A stretch of 64,000 bases of DNA from Ceratothoa steindachneri (taxonomy: Eukaryota; Arthropoda; Malacostraca; Isopoda; Cymothoidae). The stretch is taken from contig OZ018324.1 in NCBI GenBank assembly GCA_963969495.1, positions 156,162,172 to 156,226,171 on the forward strand, written 5' to 3'. The position numbers and the translations under genes were made by a program. Shown piece by piece: positions 33,894 through 45,404 of the stretch. The notes beneath the pieces are model-generated. The model saw only the letters and a program-made list of their open reading frames with translations. It searched no databases and was not told the DNA's origin. Positions within the stretch are counted from its first letter, which is position 1; every line of letters starts with the position of its first letter.

Positions 33894-34765
33894 TAACAAG
33901 GAAAGAAAGTACCCTAGGAGACTTTAGGGTCCATTCAAAGAGGGTACCTTTGGACTAGCAATCAAGTGGGCACATGACTGCTCAATTGTTTTGCATCCCT
34001 AAACGGCCACTTTTCAAGACTTTGTCTTGTCTTAACTTGAACTGGTCAACAGATTCACTGTTGACAACTTCCACTGGAACTTCGTTCCATTTACCGCAGA
34101 TACTGTAAGTGAAAAAATTTCCACACACATTTGCAGTTGTAACGCTTCAGTTCAAGTTTGAAGCCATGATTGCATGTTCTGCTCTCACTCAGTGTGAAAA
34201 TATCCTGGTAGTCAACATTGTCTAACCCTCAAAGTATTTTGAAAACTTCGATGAGCTGACCACGCAGTCTACGGGTTTCCAGCGAGAACAGATCTAATTC
34301 CCTTAGTCTATCCTCATAACTTTTATTTCAGATAGAGGGAATCAACTTGGTTGCCCTGGCTTGTACGCGTTCCAACCTTGCGATATACTTTCAAAACGAA
34401 GGACTCCTAAATTGTACGGCATGCTCCAGGTGTGTCCAAACGAGGGAGTTGTACAGACAAAGTACTATCTCCTTGTTGCTGTATCTTAACTGGTGCTTTA
34501 TGTAGCCTAACATCCTTTGGGCTTTCTTCTCTGCCTCGATGCACTGTTTCGAGAACTTGAGGTCGCTCTTGATAGTTACACCCAAGTCCTTCTCAGTGTC
34601 ACTCAATTCAAGAGCAGTGCCCTTAAGGATGGACTGAGAATGGGGGATTCGGTGGCCGATATGCATTACGTTGCATTTTCCCACATTGAAAGGCATTTGC
34701 CACGTGTCTGACCACTCCCCAATCCTTTGAAGGTCCTCTCGGAGGCGGGCAGTGTTCCCCTACGA
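33894..34765 (-). mobile_element. CR1-A LINE copy 3, 5' truncated
   Basis: The 3' 0.87 kb of the same family: MPFNVGKCNVMHIGHR (34696), LGVTIKSDLKFSKQC, YNSLVWTHLEHAVQF, then LETRRLRGQLIEVFKIL in another frame down to the 3' end. The 3' end adjoins TGTGTGTGTAACAAGG and a (GA)n/(GT)n run at 33869-33893. Sequence identity to the family stops at about 34765. Frameshifts are present. Confidence 0.85.
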
Positions 34766-34779
34766 ATTTGGGCTTTATC

Positions 34780-37030
34780 TCGAGGCATGAGCCACGTCCA
34801 GGGTTTGTCCACCCTTAGGTCATACTTTTGAGCCTACGTCATCTCAATGTAGCCAATGAAGTGGAGGATCTTCCTTTCTTTCAGTTCATCGACTGTGGGC
34901 CGGAAGGACAACTTCCCTAAGAGCATTCTTCTCTTCTCCTCTTTCAATTTCCTCGCCTCCTCTGCCGATTGCTTCTCAGAACTCTTTATGATCCGTCTCT
35001 GATTGGAGCAGAAGAATGTTCCGGTTGATCAGATCTTGCTTGTTGGGGCATAGCGCCAGTTTCTGCCCCAAACTGCTTCCAAGGTGTATCTGATGAGAAA
35101 GAACCGAGAAACTGAAGCAAAGTGCATTGAAGAAGAAGCCTTCCATGATCCACTTCCCCTTGTTCTCTACTGGGATGGCAAACTGATTCAAAGTGCTGCT
35201 ATATCTCGATCTCAGAGGAGAGGATTGCTGTTGTGCTTAGTGGGGCCAACTTCGAGGAGCTTCTTGGAATACCTATTGCCATTGATGAACCCGGGAGAGA
35301 AGTAGCGACTACTGTCCTTAGGCTGCTGGAAACATATCAGATTGCGTCCAACAGTGGCATGATTAGTGGAGCCTGCACCATAATTGAACAGTCCCTTGGG
35401 AGACCTCTTCTTTGGCTGGCATACTAGCATCACATTCATGAGGTAGTACTGAAAGACACCTACAAACTCCTCTTCGGCCCTTTTCCAGGTCCAGAGATTC
35501 CCCCATTCAAGCCATTCCGAGAAGATGGGACTTCTTGGACAAGACATCTGTCGGTACCCTCAATGACAAAGAACCCCTGGATGAGTCGAGCAAATCACAG
35601 AGGCTGAAGATGATAGACTTCCTCAGGGAAGTCATTCGTGACAGAGCCCACCCAAGGGATGACTATCTGGAACTCCTTCAACTCTCTCTTGTCTACCTGG
35701 GAGGATGGAGCGAGAATCTGCCTTGATTCAGGGCCCCCGGAGCCTACCATCAGACGAGATGGATGGCAAAGGCTATTTACATCCTCAAGATTGCCTTGTT
35801 TTCGCGACAACTGTATGGTGGAGCGAATGTCAGTGTGTGTGAAGGGCCATTCTCCCACCCCTTTTCCCAATACCCTCTCCCTCCCTCAGTAAGAATGTGT
35901 GTGTGAATGGGAATGGGTTTGTTTTTTTTGTTTGTTTTATGTATAAAATTGATTTCCATGTTATATTAAATGTTTTTTTTCTTTCTTTCCAGGCGCCATA
36001 TTCTGGAAATATAGAAAAAAAAACCCTTGTAAATTACCCCTGTATTCAAAGCTAACAATTTATTATTGTTAATTAATAAAGGCCAATAGTATTTGACAAA
36101 GGTTCAAGGCTGTGTTCGGTCTCACTTGGTTGAGTTTAAAATAGTACAGGTTTAATGAAGTTGGGCTTATAATAGTCATGCAACTGTGACAAGGTCAGTT
36201 ATCTTATACCAAGCTCAGAGGCGCTATTTTTTTTTGTATACAAAGATTTTCTTTTACCACGTGAGGCTTTCTTTTGTTGTTTATTGACTGTTGTAGTCCA
36301 TATTTTGTGGGGTTGTTCGATTTACATAGAATTGTTTCCTAGGATTGATTGCTAATATTCATAAGTAGGATTTATTTATTTTTTGATTGTATATATAGGA
36401 AATTTAGCTGTATATTTTTGTGTGAATAGTAACGAGATCTCCATTTAATCACCCCTCTCTATTTTAAATATTATTGTACTTTTTTTTTAAGTAAAGGGAC
36501 TGTATATAACCCGTTTCATTCTCCTTCGATTTCTCATGTCTGAATTAGTGTAGGAAGTGGGTTGGATTGATTGGGGTTAGTCTAGATTTTCAGCTCGCTA
36601 CAACTGGAGCTGATGAGGTTGGAAAAATTCAGTCTGACAACTGGCCCATTTTGTCAGAGTCTAGCATGAGGCAGCCATCCCAAACTGTGCACAGAAGAAT
36701 GACCTGGAGTTCTTGGTGACTCTCCAGGTGTTTGTGGATATATAACTCAGGTGAATGGCAGAGAAGGCCCTCCGAAGGCATCTCTGGTACCTCTTGGAGC
36801 AAGGAGCGGCCCTAACATTCTTCGATGAATGAGTGTCTTCAGATGATCTGGCAGCCATAGTCAAGAACCTAAGCTGTCCATTAACCTCAAAAGCACTTAA
36901 GAGACTTGAAAAGAAGAACTTCACTCTCCCAGACAGTCTTCCCGAATTGGTGACAAGGTGAACTTTAGAGGTCATTGGGGTCTTCGCTGAGAGGATGGTC
37001 ACTACCCAGAACATGGAACATGTTCTGCAA
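34780..37030 (+). pseudogene. RNase H-like transposase pseudogene, split
   Basis: Pieces in several frames match an arthropod/cnidarian transposase-like family that I recognise from its motifs but cannot place in a named superfamily. In order: IRRQR-like helix region (35020-35100), FHDPLPLVLYWDGKLIQS (35140), then in the next frame RIAVVLSGANFEELLGIPIA (about 35225-35280), NSGMISGACTIIEQSLGRPLLWLAY (35355-35427), EVVLKDTYKLLFGPFPGPEI (35440-35500) and PGAYHQTRWMAKAIYILK (35735-35790). After the inserted 35880-36602 segment, KALRRHLWYLLEQGAALTFFDE and LKRLEKKNFTLPDSLPELVTR follow (36760-36960). Stops and frameshifts are frequent. The conserved Asp expected before SNTG is lost here. Confidence 0.65.
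35880..36602 (+). mobile_element. Solo-LTR-like insertion
   Basis: AT-rich, non-coding, interrupting the transposase pseudogene. Its right ~100 bp (36500-36602), which ends CGCTACAA, matches the LTR end at 20776-20874 (reverse orientation there) that is followed by a tRNA-Lys-type primer-binding site. An AATAAA at about 36077 could be the LTR poly-A signal. The left border is uncertain. Confidence 0.5.
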
Positions 37031-38798
37031 GATTCACAAACTCGAGTTACTGTCTGAGGCCTTCATGTCACCAATGGATGCAGCAGAGAGAGCAGTGGCA
37101 CTGATCTAAATGACTTCAAGCCCAAACCAAAGATGAGCAATAGAAGCAGTTCCTCCTCAAAGTTGTTCATCCTGACCGCAAGACTGTCAAGAGAACCAAG
37201 GCTGGAGTGGTTGCTAAGTTTCCTCCTTCTCCTTGAACCCCATCCACCAAAGACTTGATTGCCCTGCTCTACTTAGAAAATTGTTCTGCATTTCTGGTGC
37301 CTCCTTGGAATTTTTCACAACTTTGATAATTTTCAGTTGAATACCGTTTGTTGCAATTTTTTGTCTTCTCCAATTGATTTTTTTGAAGTTTCACTTGAAA
37401 TGTGGAATCTTGTCAATCTGGGCAACCAGTAAATATTGATGAATCAAACCAAATTTTTGCATAAAGTATTTATGGGTCATAAGAAACAAGGGGACACCTG
37501 TGCTGAAAACTTTCAATGTATTTCATTTTTTTACCCCCTGGAGTGAAATGCCTTAATATAGACTGTGGTCAAAAATCTTATGTATAAAATTCTGGCTATG
37601 GCTTAGCCTCACAAAGAATAAAGCAACCTCAGTCAGACAAAATGAGCAGGGTAGAAAGAGTAATAATGGTAAAAGCGATGGACATAATCCTCTGGATGCA
37701 TTTTATGTATATTGTAGATTAGATCTGACGAACTCCTTAAGGGTGACAATGTTGATGACTTTTCTCTGGTAAGAAATCTTTTGTGTGTTGACTGGAACAG
37801 GAGCTGCCAAGTGTAGGCCATGAATGGTCTTTTGCAGTCTCCTTCTTTTCTTATGTTCTTATGTCTTCCAACAGTTGCTGGAAAGGAGGTCTTTGACAAC
37901 TGTTTCACACTTCAGGAGTTGGAGTAAAAAAAACAAGGGAAGGAAACTCAGCCATTACTTGTGGTAGTCCAAGGGGCACAGGGCACTCTACAAAAAAAAA
38001 AGACAAAAAAAAAATAACTATACATACTCCCCAATACCATACAAAAACACATTATCCCAGTTCCACCCCATCAAAAATTTCTAAGCCACTCATTGTGGTG
38101 GTTTACAATGTCTCTGTTCTTTTAAAGATGGGCGATCATACAAATTAATGTGTTTTCGATAATTATTAAGAAAACTAGTTTGTAATATAAGGATATATCA
38201 AAACTATTTAAAGAATGAATTAATACCGAAAGTCAAGGTAAATAAGAAAACCAAGAAAACTAGGGTAAAAGGACAGACTAAGGTAAAGTGATGAAAATCC
38301 ATAGTGGATAAAATGGGGAGAATGGCACTCATATACAGGTTAACCACACAGTCATCATCCACCATGTAGTGATGTTACTTGAAGCTCCTTGAGTGGTTGC
38401 TTGAAGGTTGTTGAGTAGTCAGACTAAGATTTGAGAAATATTTGCCAGCAGGATTCACTTTTGATGGGAGTTTTGATTATGGTCTGTGGAACATGTGGGT
38501 GAATGATGCTTAGTGCATTTGATTGCTTGGTAAGTGCTCACAACTCCAGTTGCCAATAATGAAGATGGTTCCAGGTTAGAAAGAGACTGCAACTATGTGC
38601 ACTTTATTACAAGGTTATAATAATTTGTTCTGGCCTTCAAGATGTGCTGATGATGGAGTAGCCTTTGTGTTTTGAGGCACATGTGAATGTGGCAAGACTG
38701 CCTCATGGTCGTCATAGAGAGAGAGAGAGCACATAGATGGCTGGTGGATAACTGAAGTGGCTTCTTTCAGTGCATAGCTCTTGCCTTGCAATCATTCA

Positions 38799-38801
<3 letters not shown>
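37031..38801. other. No gene seen; 55-bp shared repeat at 37808-37862
   Basis: AT-rich spacer without a supported frame. The only recognised item is the 55-bp segment at 37808-37862 that is identical to 13099-13153. Confidence 0.5.

Positions 38802-38834
<33 letters not shown>
38802..38834. repeat. (AT)n microsatellite, left of mariner
   Basis: About 16 AT dinucleotides ending at the left terminus of the mariner element. Probably the left part of one tract now split in three. Confidence 0.95.
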
Positions 38835-38836
<2 letters not shown>

Positions 38837-40231
38837 GGGTTGAGGAATAAGTTCTTGCAATTTTATCAAATTTATTCATTACCATTAACAATTTTAGAAA
38901 AATTTCATTTTTAATTGATAACAATAGGCAATTTAATCAATAATGTATTCTCTGTTGTTATTTATGACTTCTTCCCAACGTTCAACTAGTTTTTCAATGC
39001 CTCTGCAATAAAAATCTCTGGATTTTGACTCAAAGAATTCATCTAACCAGGTTCTTAATTCCACATCATTATTGAATGAAACGCTGCGCAAATTATTGGA
39101 GATAGAGCGGAACAGATGGAAATCTGATGGAGCCAAGTCTGGCAAATATGAAAGATGTGGCTGGATTTCCCAATAAAGCATTTGGATGGCGTCTTTTGTC
39201 ATATTGGCAATGTGAAGACCAGCATTGTTGTGTTGCAGAAGGACTCCATAATGTCGATGAGATCGCTTTTCACAAATAGCTTCGGCGAGTTGATACATTT
39301 GTTGAACGTAAGTTCTGCATTGACAATCTCACTGTTTGCAAGGAGCTCATAAAGAATGATGCCTTTACAATCCCACCCCACATACAGCATCGTCTTTCGT
39401 GGACGAAGTCCTTGCTTTAATCGCAGAAGTGTTTTTTTATTGGGGCTAAGCCATTGTTTTTGATGGTTCATATTGACATAAACACACCATTTTTTGTTGC
39501 CAGTGATGATGCGGTGAAGAAATCTGTCCTTATATCCACAAGTAGCCTTGTGACAAGCAAGCAAACCTGCGGCAATCTTGGAGCGTTGAAGTTTGTTGCT
39601 TTCGCTCAAAGTGTGCGGAACCCATGCACTGAGTTTTTTAACTTTCCCTATTGAATGAAGGTGATTCAGTACAGTTTTCTGATGACACGCCAATTGTACA
39701 GCCAATTCTCTAGTCGATTGACGAGGATTTTCATGAAGAAGGTCCTTCAATCGATCTTCATCCAACTTAATGAGGCGACCAGAATGTTCTTCGTCATTAA
39801 GATTGAAATGACCGTTTTTGTAACGTGAAAACGACCATCAAGCTGTCCTTTCTGATAAAGCATTTTCTCCGTATACAGCACAAATATCGCGATGAGCTTT
39901 GGCTGCGTTTGCATTGTTCCCGTCTCAATTGAAAATGAATAACAACAAGTCTCGAAAATGTGCTTTTCTTGCAACTTGACATTCCATTTTGAGGGTAACA
40001 AAACAAAAATTAAATTAACACAACTTTTAAATAAACTGCAATGACTTATTACTCAACTTCAAGACGTAGCCTAAGCAAAAGCCTAATAGTCTACGCTGTT
40101 AAGAGACGTAGCCTAACCTTTGCAAATTTTGCTCTCATTATTTATTATTGTTTCTTAATATGTGCATAAATCACGTCAACAAAACTTAATTAACACAACA
40201 TTAAAAAAAATGTAAGAACTTATTCCTCAAC

Positions 40232-40234
<3 letters not shown>
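38835..40234 (-). mobile_element. mariner DNA transposon, inactive
   Basis: About 1.4 kb with ~28-bp terminal inverted repeats containing GGTTGAGGAATAAGTTCTT (left at 38838, reverse complement right at about 40215-40232). It is flanked by TA within an (AT)n tract. It carries a broken mariner transposase on the - strand. Confidence 0.9.
38933..39990 (-). pseudogene. mariner transposase pseudogene
   Basis: The N-terminal helix-turn-helix pieces lie in shifted frames between 39990 and 39770. A long frame from 39765 has STRELAVQLACHQKTVLNHL, KKLSAWVPHTLSE and HRIITGNKKWCVYVN, and a further frame from 39298 has LLQHNNAGLHI and LPDLAPSDFHLF. In mariners the catalytic triad is D,D34D in TGDEKW, HDNAR and PDLAPSD. 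Here the first two Asp codons read Asn (TGN, HNN) and only the third Asp remains. Several frameshifts are also present, so the protein is inactive. Confidence 0.9.

Positions 40235-40309
<75 letters not shown>
40235..40309. repeat. (AT)n microsatellite between mariner and Tigger
   Basis: About 37 AT dinucleotides joining the right end of mariner to the left end of the Tigger element. Confidence 0.97.
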
Positions 40310-40312
<3 letters not shown>

Positions 40313-41760
40313 TGGTACCTCTACTTATGAAATTAATTCGTTCTGGAAATCGTTTTGTAACGTGAAAATTTCGTAAGTAGAAACGCCTTTTACCCTATAA
40401 ATGCCCTAATCGGTTCCAAGCCCCTTAAAAATCGGACATAAATTTTTTATAAATTACAAAAATGCATCAAAACATGTAACAAATACATGTTAGAATTAAA
40501 TTACTGCACAATAAACATAAAAATGAGAGTTGTACATAATGTAAAGAATAAAGTTTTTTTTCTTCTTTTTTACTTTAATGGTTCTCTTGTTTAACTATCG
40601 TTGTCACCTTTTGCCTTCTTCGGTTCAGGTTCACTCTCAGCATTGGTTTTTGCCTGATGTTTTGTAAAGATCCGATCCAAGGTCGTTTGCTTTTGTCGGC
40701 TTTCAACAATCTTTAAAAAATGTGCAAGGCAAACATCATCATAGTGAGCGATAGCTCGATTAGTGAACACTTTTTCTGGGTGATTCTTTTCAACAAAGTC
40801 CGAAACTTCATAGAATTTTTGTAAAATGTCTTTTATTCGGGCTGTCAGAATAATAGCTGCCTCCTCTTCATCTTTAATGAACTCCTCCTGCACTGCCGTG
40901 TGTTGCATCGCCTCCAACTCCCTCAGCTCCTCCGTCGAAAGCTCTTCGTGGTGCTCCTGAATCAACTCATCGATGTCTCAATCATTCACCTCAAGCCCCA
41001 TGCACTTTCCCAGCGAAACAATTTTGTCAACTTCAGGTCCAACTTTACCCTCCAACTCATTGTTCACTGCCGACCTCCTCTTCGAAATGACAGAGAGGCC
41101 TTTGGAAGGAGTCGTAGCTTTTAGGGCTTCCTTTTGTTTTAATATCGTGCCGATCGTTGATGGATTATGGTTATATTGTTTGGTGAGATCAACCAAATGC
41201 ATTCCTTTTTTGTACTTTTCTATTATCTCTTGCTTTGTTTGTATGGACAAAACAACTCTCTTGTTCTTCTCACCACTTTTCTCCATCACTTTCTTGGGGC
41301 CCATAGTGAATAAAAGTTAATAAACACACGTAAAGTTGCAATAAACACTAACAAAAGCTGACGAAAAACTTTTCGAACACTTCATGCTTTGCTAAATTTT
41401 GCTAGCGTGAGACTGAGGCTTCGGTGATCCTCGTGGGCCGACGGGAAAATGAAGGGGATTCTGGGTATACGCACATACACACAGAGGTCCATCCTAGCCA
41501 ATGGGATGCCAGGAAGATGCTGGGCAATAGCCAATGGCAGAGCAGCTCGGACACGCCACTTTCAAACCAAGATACAGGATGCTACAAGTATTATTACGTT
41601 CGGTGGACTCTGGGAGCTGTGAGTAGCAGCGCGTTTTTGAAATTTTCGCCTTTCGTATCCTGAAATTTCTTTCGTAACAAGAGGCAATATTTTTCTGAAG
41701 AAGTGTTTCGTAACCTGAAAATTTCGTATGTAGAGCCTTTCGTAAGTAGAGGTACCACTG
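40310..41760 (-). mobile_element. pogo/Tigger-type DNA transposon, internally deleted
   Basis: Terminal inverted repeats start CAGTGGTACCTCTACTTA (40310) and end with the reverse complement at 41760; TA flanks both ends. The 1,451-bp element keeps the two ends of a Tigger transposase gene but lacks the central DDE domain, so it cannot move itself. Confidence 0.92.
40591..41304 (-). pseudogene. Tigger transposase with the DDE core deleted
   Basis: The first part (41304-40978) starts MGPKKVMEKSGEKNKR and has the CENP-B/Psq-type helix-turn-helix with IQTKQEIIEKYKKG and QYNHNPSTIGTILKQKEAL. It passes in a shifted frame into the C-terminal part (40965-40591), with EHHEELSTEELRELEAMQ, a HYDDVCLAHFLKIVESR segment and a basic tail. 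A complete Tigger protein has several hundred residues of DDE domain between these parts. The joint near 40970 is therefore an internal deletion, leaving at most a DNA-binding protein. Confidence 0.88.
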
Positions 41761-41781
41761 TATATATATATATATATATAT
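41761..41781. repeat. (AT)n microsatellite, right of Tigger
   Basis: Ten TA dinucleotides after the right Tigger end. Confidence 0.9.
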
Positions 41782-44017
41782 GACTGTATTATTGTACAGT
41801 GATTAAAAAATTAAGTTTTTATTCCTTAGGCACTTATTTGCATGAGATACTAGCTTGGCTCAACACAATAACTTTTGACATTGCAAGAAGTAACAAATTG
41901 TACAATTTTCTTGTAATGTGACTTTGTTGGCATTATTCCTTCAGTTATCTACCCTAGTTGATGGCCAGTCTCTTTCATCTCAGTCTCCACTTTTGAATGT
42001 TCTTTGGCTGTTTGTAAGGTTTAGCTAATTCCTTCATGAGAATTTGAATCAATTTTCTCTTAGAAGTTTTCTCTTTTGTATTTTCTTTGTTTATGATGAA
42101 AGCATTTATAACAGAGCTCCAAATTGTTTTTTAAAGGAATTAATAGGCCAGCATGTTGTAGTTATTTTTATTGTATACTTCCATTCTGTTTGATCAATGA
42201 TGTCGACATACTTAGTCTCATTATAACATATTACTGTTTCTGGGTTTTTTTTTTACAGTAGTAGTTAAAAATGGTAACATTTGAGTGCAAAGTATAAAAC
42301 AAAAATATTTTTCCTAGGTTTGTCTTGCTAAAGTATAATGCAATCTGATTTGTAAATGATAATAGAATATAGTATTTCATATATTTTTTTGCAGGGATTT
42401 CCCCCTAATAGGATTATACTTTAGCTTTGAACTTCTTTGCTAGTTTGTCAGAAGTGAACTAACTAGTTGTCAGGTGTAACTTTTCTGACTTTGTTCATAT
42501 ATAGTTCAATATTTCATAATAATATGATCTGAAATCTGCTCAGTGTGGGAATTATCCTTGCTGACATACATAAATCCATTTATTGGAAATTTGCTGTTGT
42601 CAATAGAATTTTATAATGTGCTATTTTCTAAAAAGTGAATTACGGTGCGATCACTGTGAAGTGTGCGCCATGAGACCAGCATCAATACATCAATCCATAT
42701 TTGTCTGGTTTTGTATTTATATATTTTGTGAAGGTGCACCTGGCCTTACTCGCATAAAGCAGTCTTTCATTATTAATGAATGCTTCATGTTATATATTTA
42801 TCAATGAACCAATTCCAAAGAAATGAAAACAAACTTATGTCTTTAGTCTTATTGATCAATTTAATTTTTTTTTTTATCAAATTGAAAAAAATTCAGAATT
42901 TATGCAGAATCAGTTTCTTGACATGATCCACTTGAACAAGGGTATGTTGCAATCTTCATTTCATTTACTATGGAGAGCTATGTTATTTTCAATCTCTATA
43001 ACCTGGGGATACAGTGTTAATCAAATTATTATGGATTTCTTGAAAATTCATAATTTTTCTGGTAAAAGGTAACAACCCCTTCTGCACAAGTTGGCGGCAC
43101 CCGCGTACGGTGTTGTATATATCATTTTATTTATATTTAAATTTTGTATTACATTATTTATGTTGTTTAAATTTTGCCCATTCTTATGATGTTTGTTCAT
43201 ATTGAGAATATCTTTCAAATAATTAATTAATTTTGGGGGGGAAAATGACATATTGCTTACTCACTTAAATGCAATGTTTCCACACGCCCGATAAATCCAT
43301 TGCTTTACATTCTTCTTCACTGATTGAAATATAAGTGTCACTATCACTACTATCATTTGATTCATTGTCACTGCATGGGTTTGAAGTCACTATCTTCCTA
43401 ATTATCACTATCGTTTGAAGACATCATCAAAATATACAACAAAATTAAAAGTTTATGCTATATATTCTGCAATCAATCACAAGTAATTTCCAACTGGCAT
43501 AGAACATGCTTTCACCTTGCGAGTATAAACAAACCCCAGTCACAGTGTTTTTATTGGTCAGTTGAGAATGACATCATTATAAGACAGACACTTTGAGTAA
43601 TGCTCAGGAATGTTCATAGCAGACCCCGGCAAAATCACAGAACAGAAAAACAATCATTTATTTCATGACGATAACCCTTTCATCATCACAGACAGGCGCA
43701 ACAATAAGCGTGACAAAAGCTGTTTCGTCATTGTAAGGAAGGAGTTTAAACTATTTGAGTTAATAATGAAGTTATTTTATCATATTAGCATGAAAGAACT
43801 ATTGTGTATTTTTGAAGATGAAATATTAGTATGCTTTGCTTCATTTTCTGGCAAACTCATTGAAATAAAAGAAGGTAACACTGATTCATTTTTGCCTGCT
43901 GCAGTAACTGTTAATCTCGTACCTCAGTTCCAATTCAGATTTGATTTTGCAGGGTGAGGGTGTGTGAGCTATTCTCTTTTGCTGCTACTGACCCAGTAAT
44001 TTAACTAGTGAATAGCT
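41782..44017. other. No gene seen
   Basis: AT-rich sequence. Antisense 43430-43300 can be read as an acidic Ser/Asp-rich stretch like a transposase N-terminus, but nothing confirms it. No other feature recognised. Confidence 0.5.
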
Positions 44018-44475
44018 ATGGGTAAATTCAGTGACTTGAGTCCTCAGAAAATTGAACAGATCAAAGTTTTATTAAGTGATAGTGCACTAAAACAGAAAGA
44101 TATTGCAAATAAATTTGTAGTCTCCTCTCAAACAGTGAGCAATATAAAGAAAAAAAATTGAAAACGGTCTTAATTTGGATTCAGCAAGGGCTGGGAAATG
44201 GGGTTGCAAGAGAAAAACAATAATAAGAACAGACACGAAAATTATAACAAATGGCTATTAAGGACAAAAGCAAATCTTGTAGGAAGATTGCAAGCAAACT
44301 TTTAGCAGAGGGCATTAGTTTTCTCAAATAACAGTAAATAGGAGGTTACTGGACAGTGAATTATGAGCCTACTGTCCAAGAAAGAAGCCTAGGCTTGCCA
44401 AAACCATGATACCAGCATGTTAAGTCTGGGTTAATGCTCATGCTGATTGGACCTCTGAGCAATAGGAACAGGTAA
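44018..44475 (+). pseudogene. Tc1-like transposase N-terminal fragment
   Basis: Starts MGKFSDLSPQKIEQIKVL and continues DIANKFVVSSQTVSNIKKK, the paired-like helix-turn-helix of Tc1-family transposases, to a stop near 44160. Beyond the stop, in shifted frames, GKWGCKRKTIIRTDTKI and NAHADWTSEQ correspond to the second DNA-binding helix and the start of the catalytic domain. The DDE residues are not present. Confidence 0.75.
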
Positions 44476-45404
44476 GAGTGAGAATGGAAGAATGGATTAG
44501 GGATAGTGAGGTATGAATGGAGGAGAGACTGGTGAGAATGCGAATGCTGAATTAGAGGATGGGAGTGCAGCCTCTACTCCATTAAGCATGGATTTCAAGG
44601 TGACTGAGACAAATGGATGAATCCTTGAAATAAAAGAAGCACAGGAAGAAAATTACCAACACCCAATGCCAGGACACACACAAAAATAAAACTAATGATG
44701 AGCATTGACTGTATTTTAGCTTGAATAAGAGTAGGACTGACTGTGAGAAAGAAGTGAGAGTGAAACAGGCTGAGGTGCATAGGAGCATACTCATAAGAGA
44801 ATTCTTAAGTTGAATAAGTTAGAGTGGAAGGATTGAAGGATGTGAGAGCATTTGTGAAAGAGTATGAAAGTTATTGTAAGGAAAAATTGAGAGATAATAT
44901 TAGGTTTGTTGTGAGTTTTTGGAAGGTAAGAATGAAAGATTTTTTTAAGACCATTACAAGTGTTGGTGAACCTAAATGGGAATTAGTGAAAGAGAATAAT
45001 TTAGCAATGCAAGAGAATGAAGACAAGTGTCAAATACAAGAAGTTGAATGGGTTTAAGAAGCAAGAATGGGGAAGAACGAAAAAGTTGATTCACATCTGC
45101 CTCAGTTGGAGTTCCTGGTGAGAACAAGGTTTGGTGATGAGAGTATATATGGATATAAAGAGCTGATGAAGTTTTGGAGGACAATTCCAAATGAAGTGTA
45201 CAAGTATATGACTTATAAAAGAAAAGATAAGATGGGCAGGAGGAGAGACTGTTGTGGGAGGATGTACTGGCAATTGTGGTAGATCGTGAGTCTGAAGATT
45301 ATGGAAGGGAGGAAGCCTCCATACACAGCACGCAACACATGATGGCACAGTTCGGGCCATACCAGAATGCATTGTTGGAGAACCCTGTCGAGGTGATGTC
45401 TAAG
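44476..45404. other. Purine-rich unclassified stretch
   Basis: Strongly A/G-rich on the + strand without a recognisable protein. It could be leader or gag of an LTR element, but no motif supports that. Confidence 0.35.

Noticed and set aside
43610..43957. 115-codon + strand frame
   Set aside because: No recognised domain, in an AT-rich spacer, no splice or family support.
44824..45282. Lys/Glu-rich + strand frames
   Set aside because: Composition-driven by the purine-rich block; motifs of gag or host proteins were not found.
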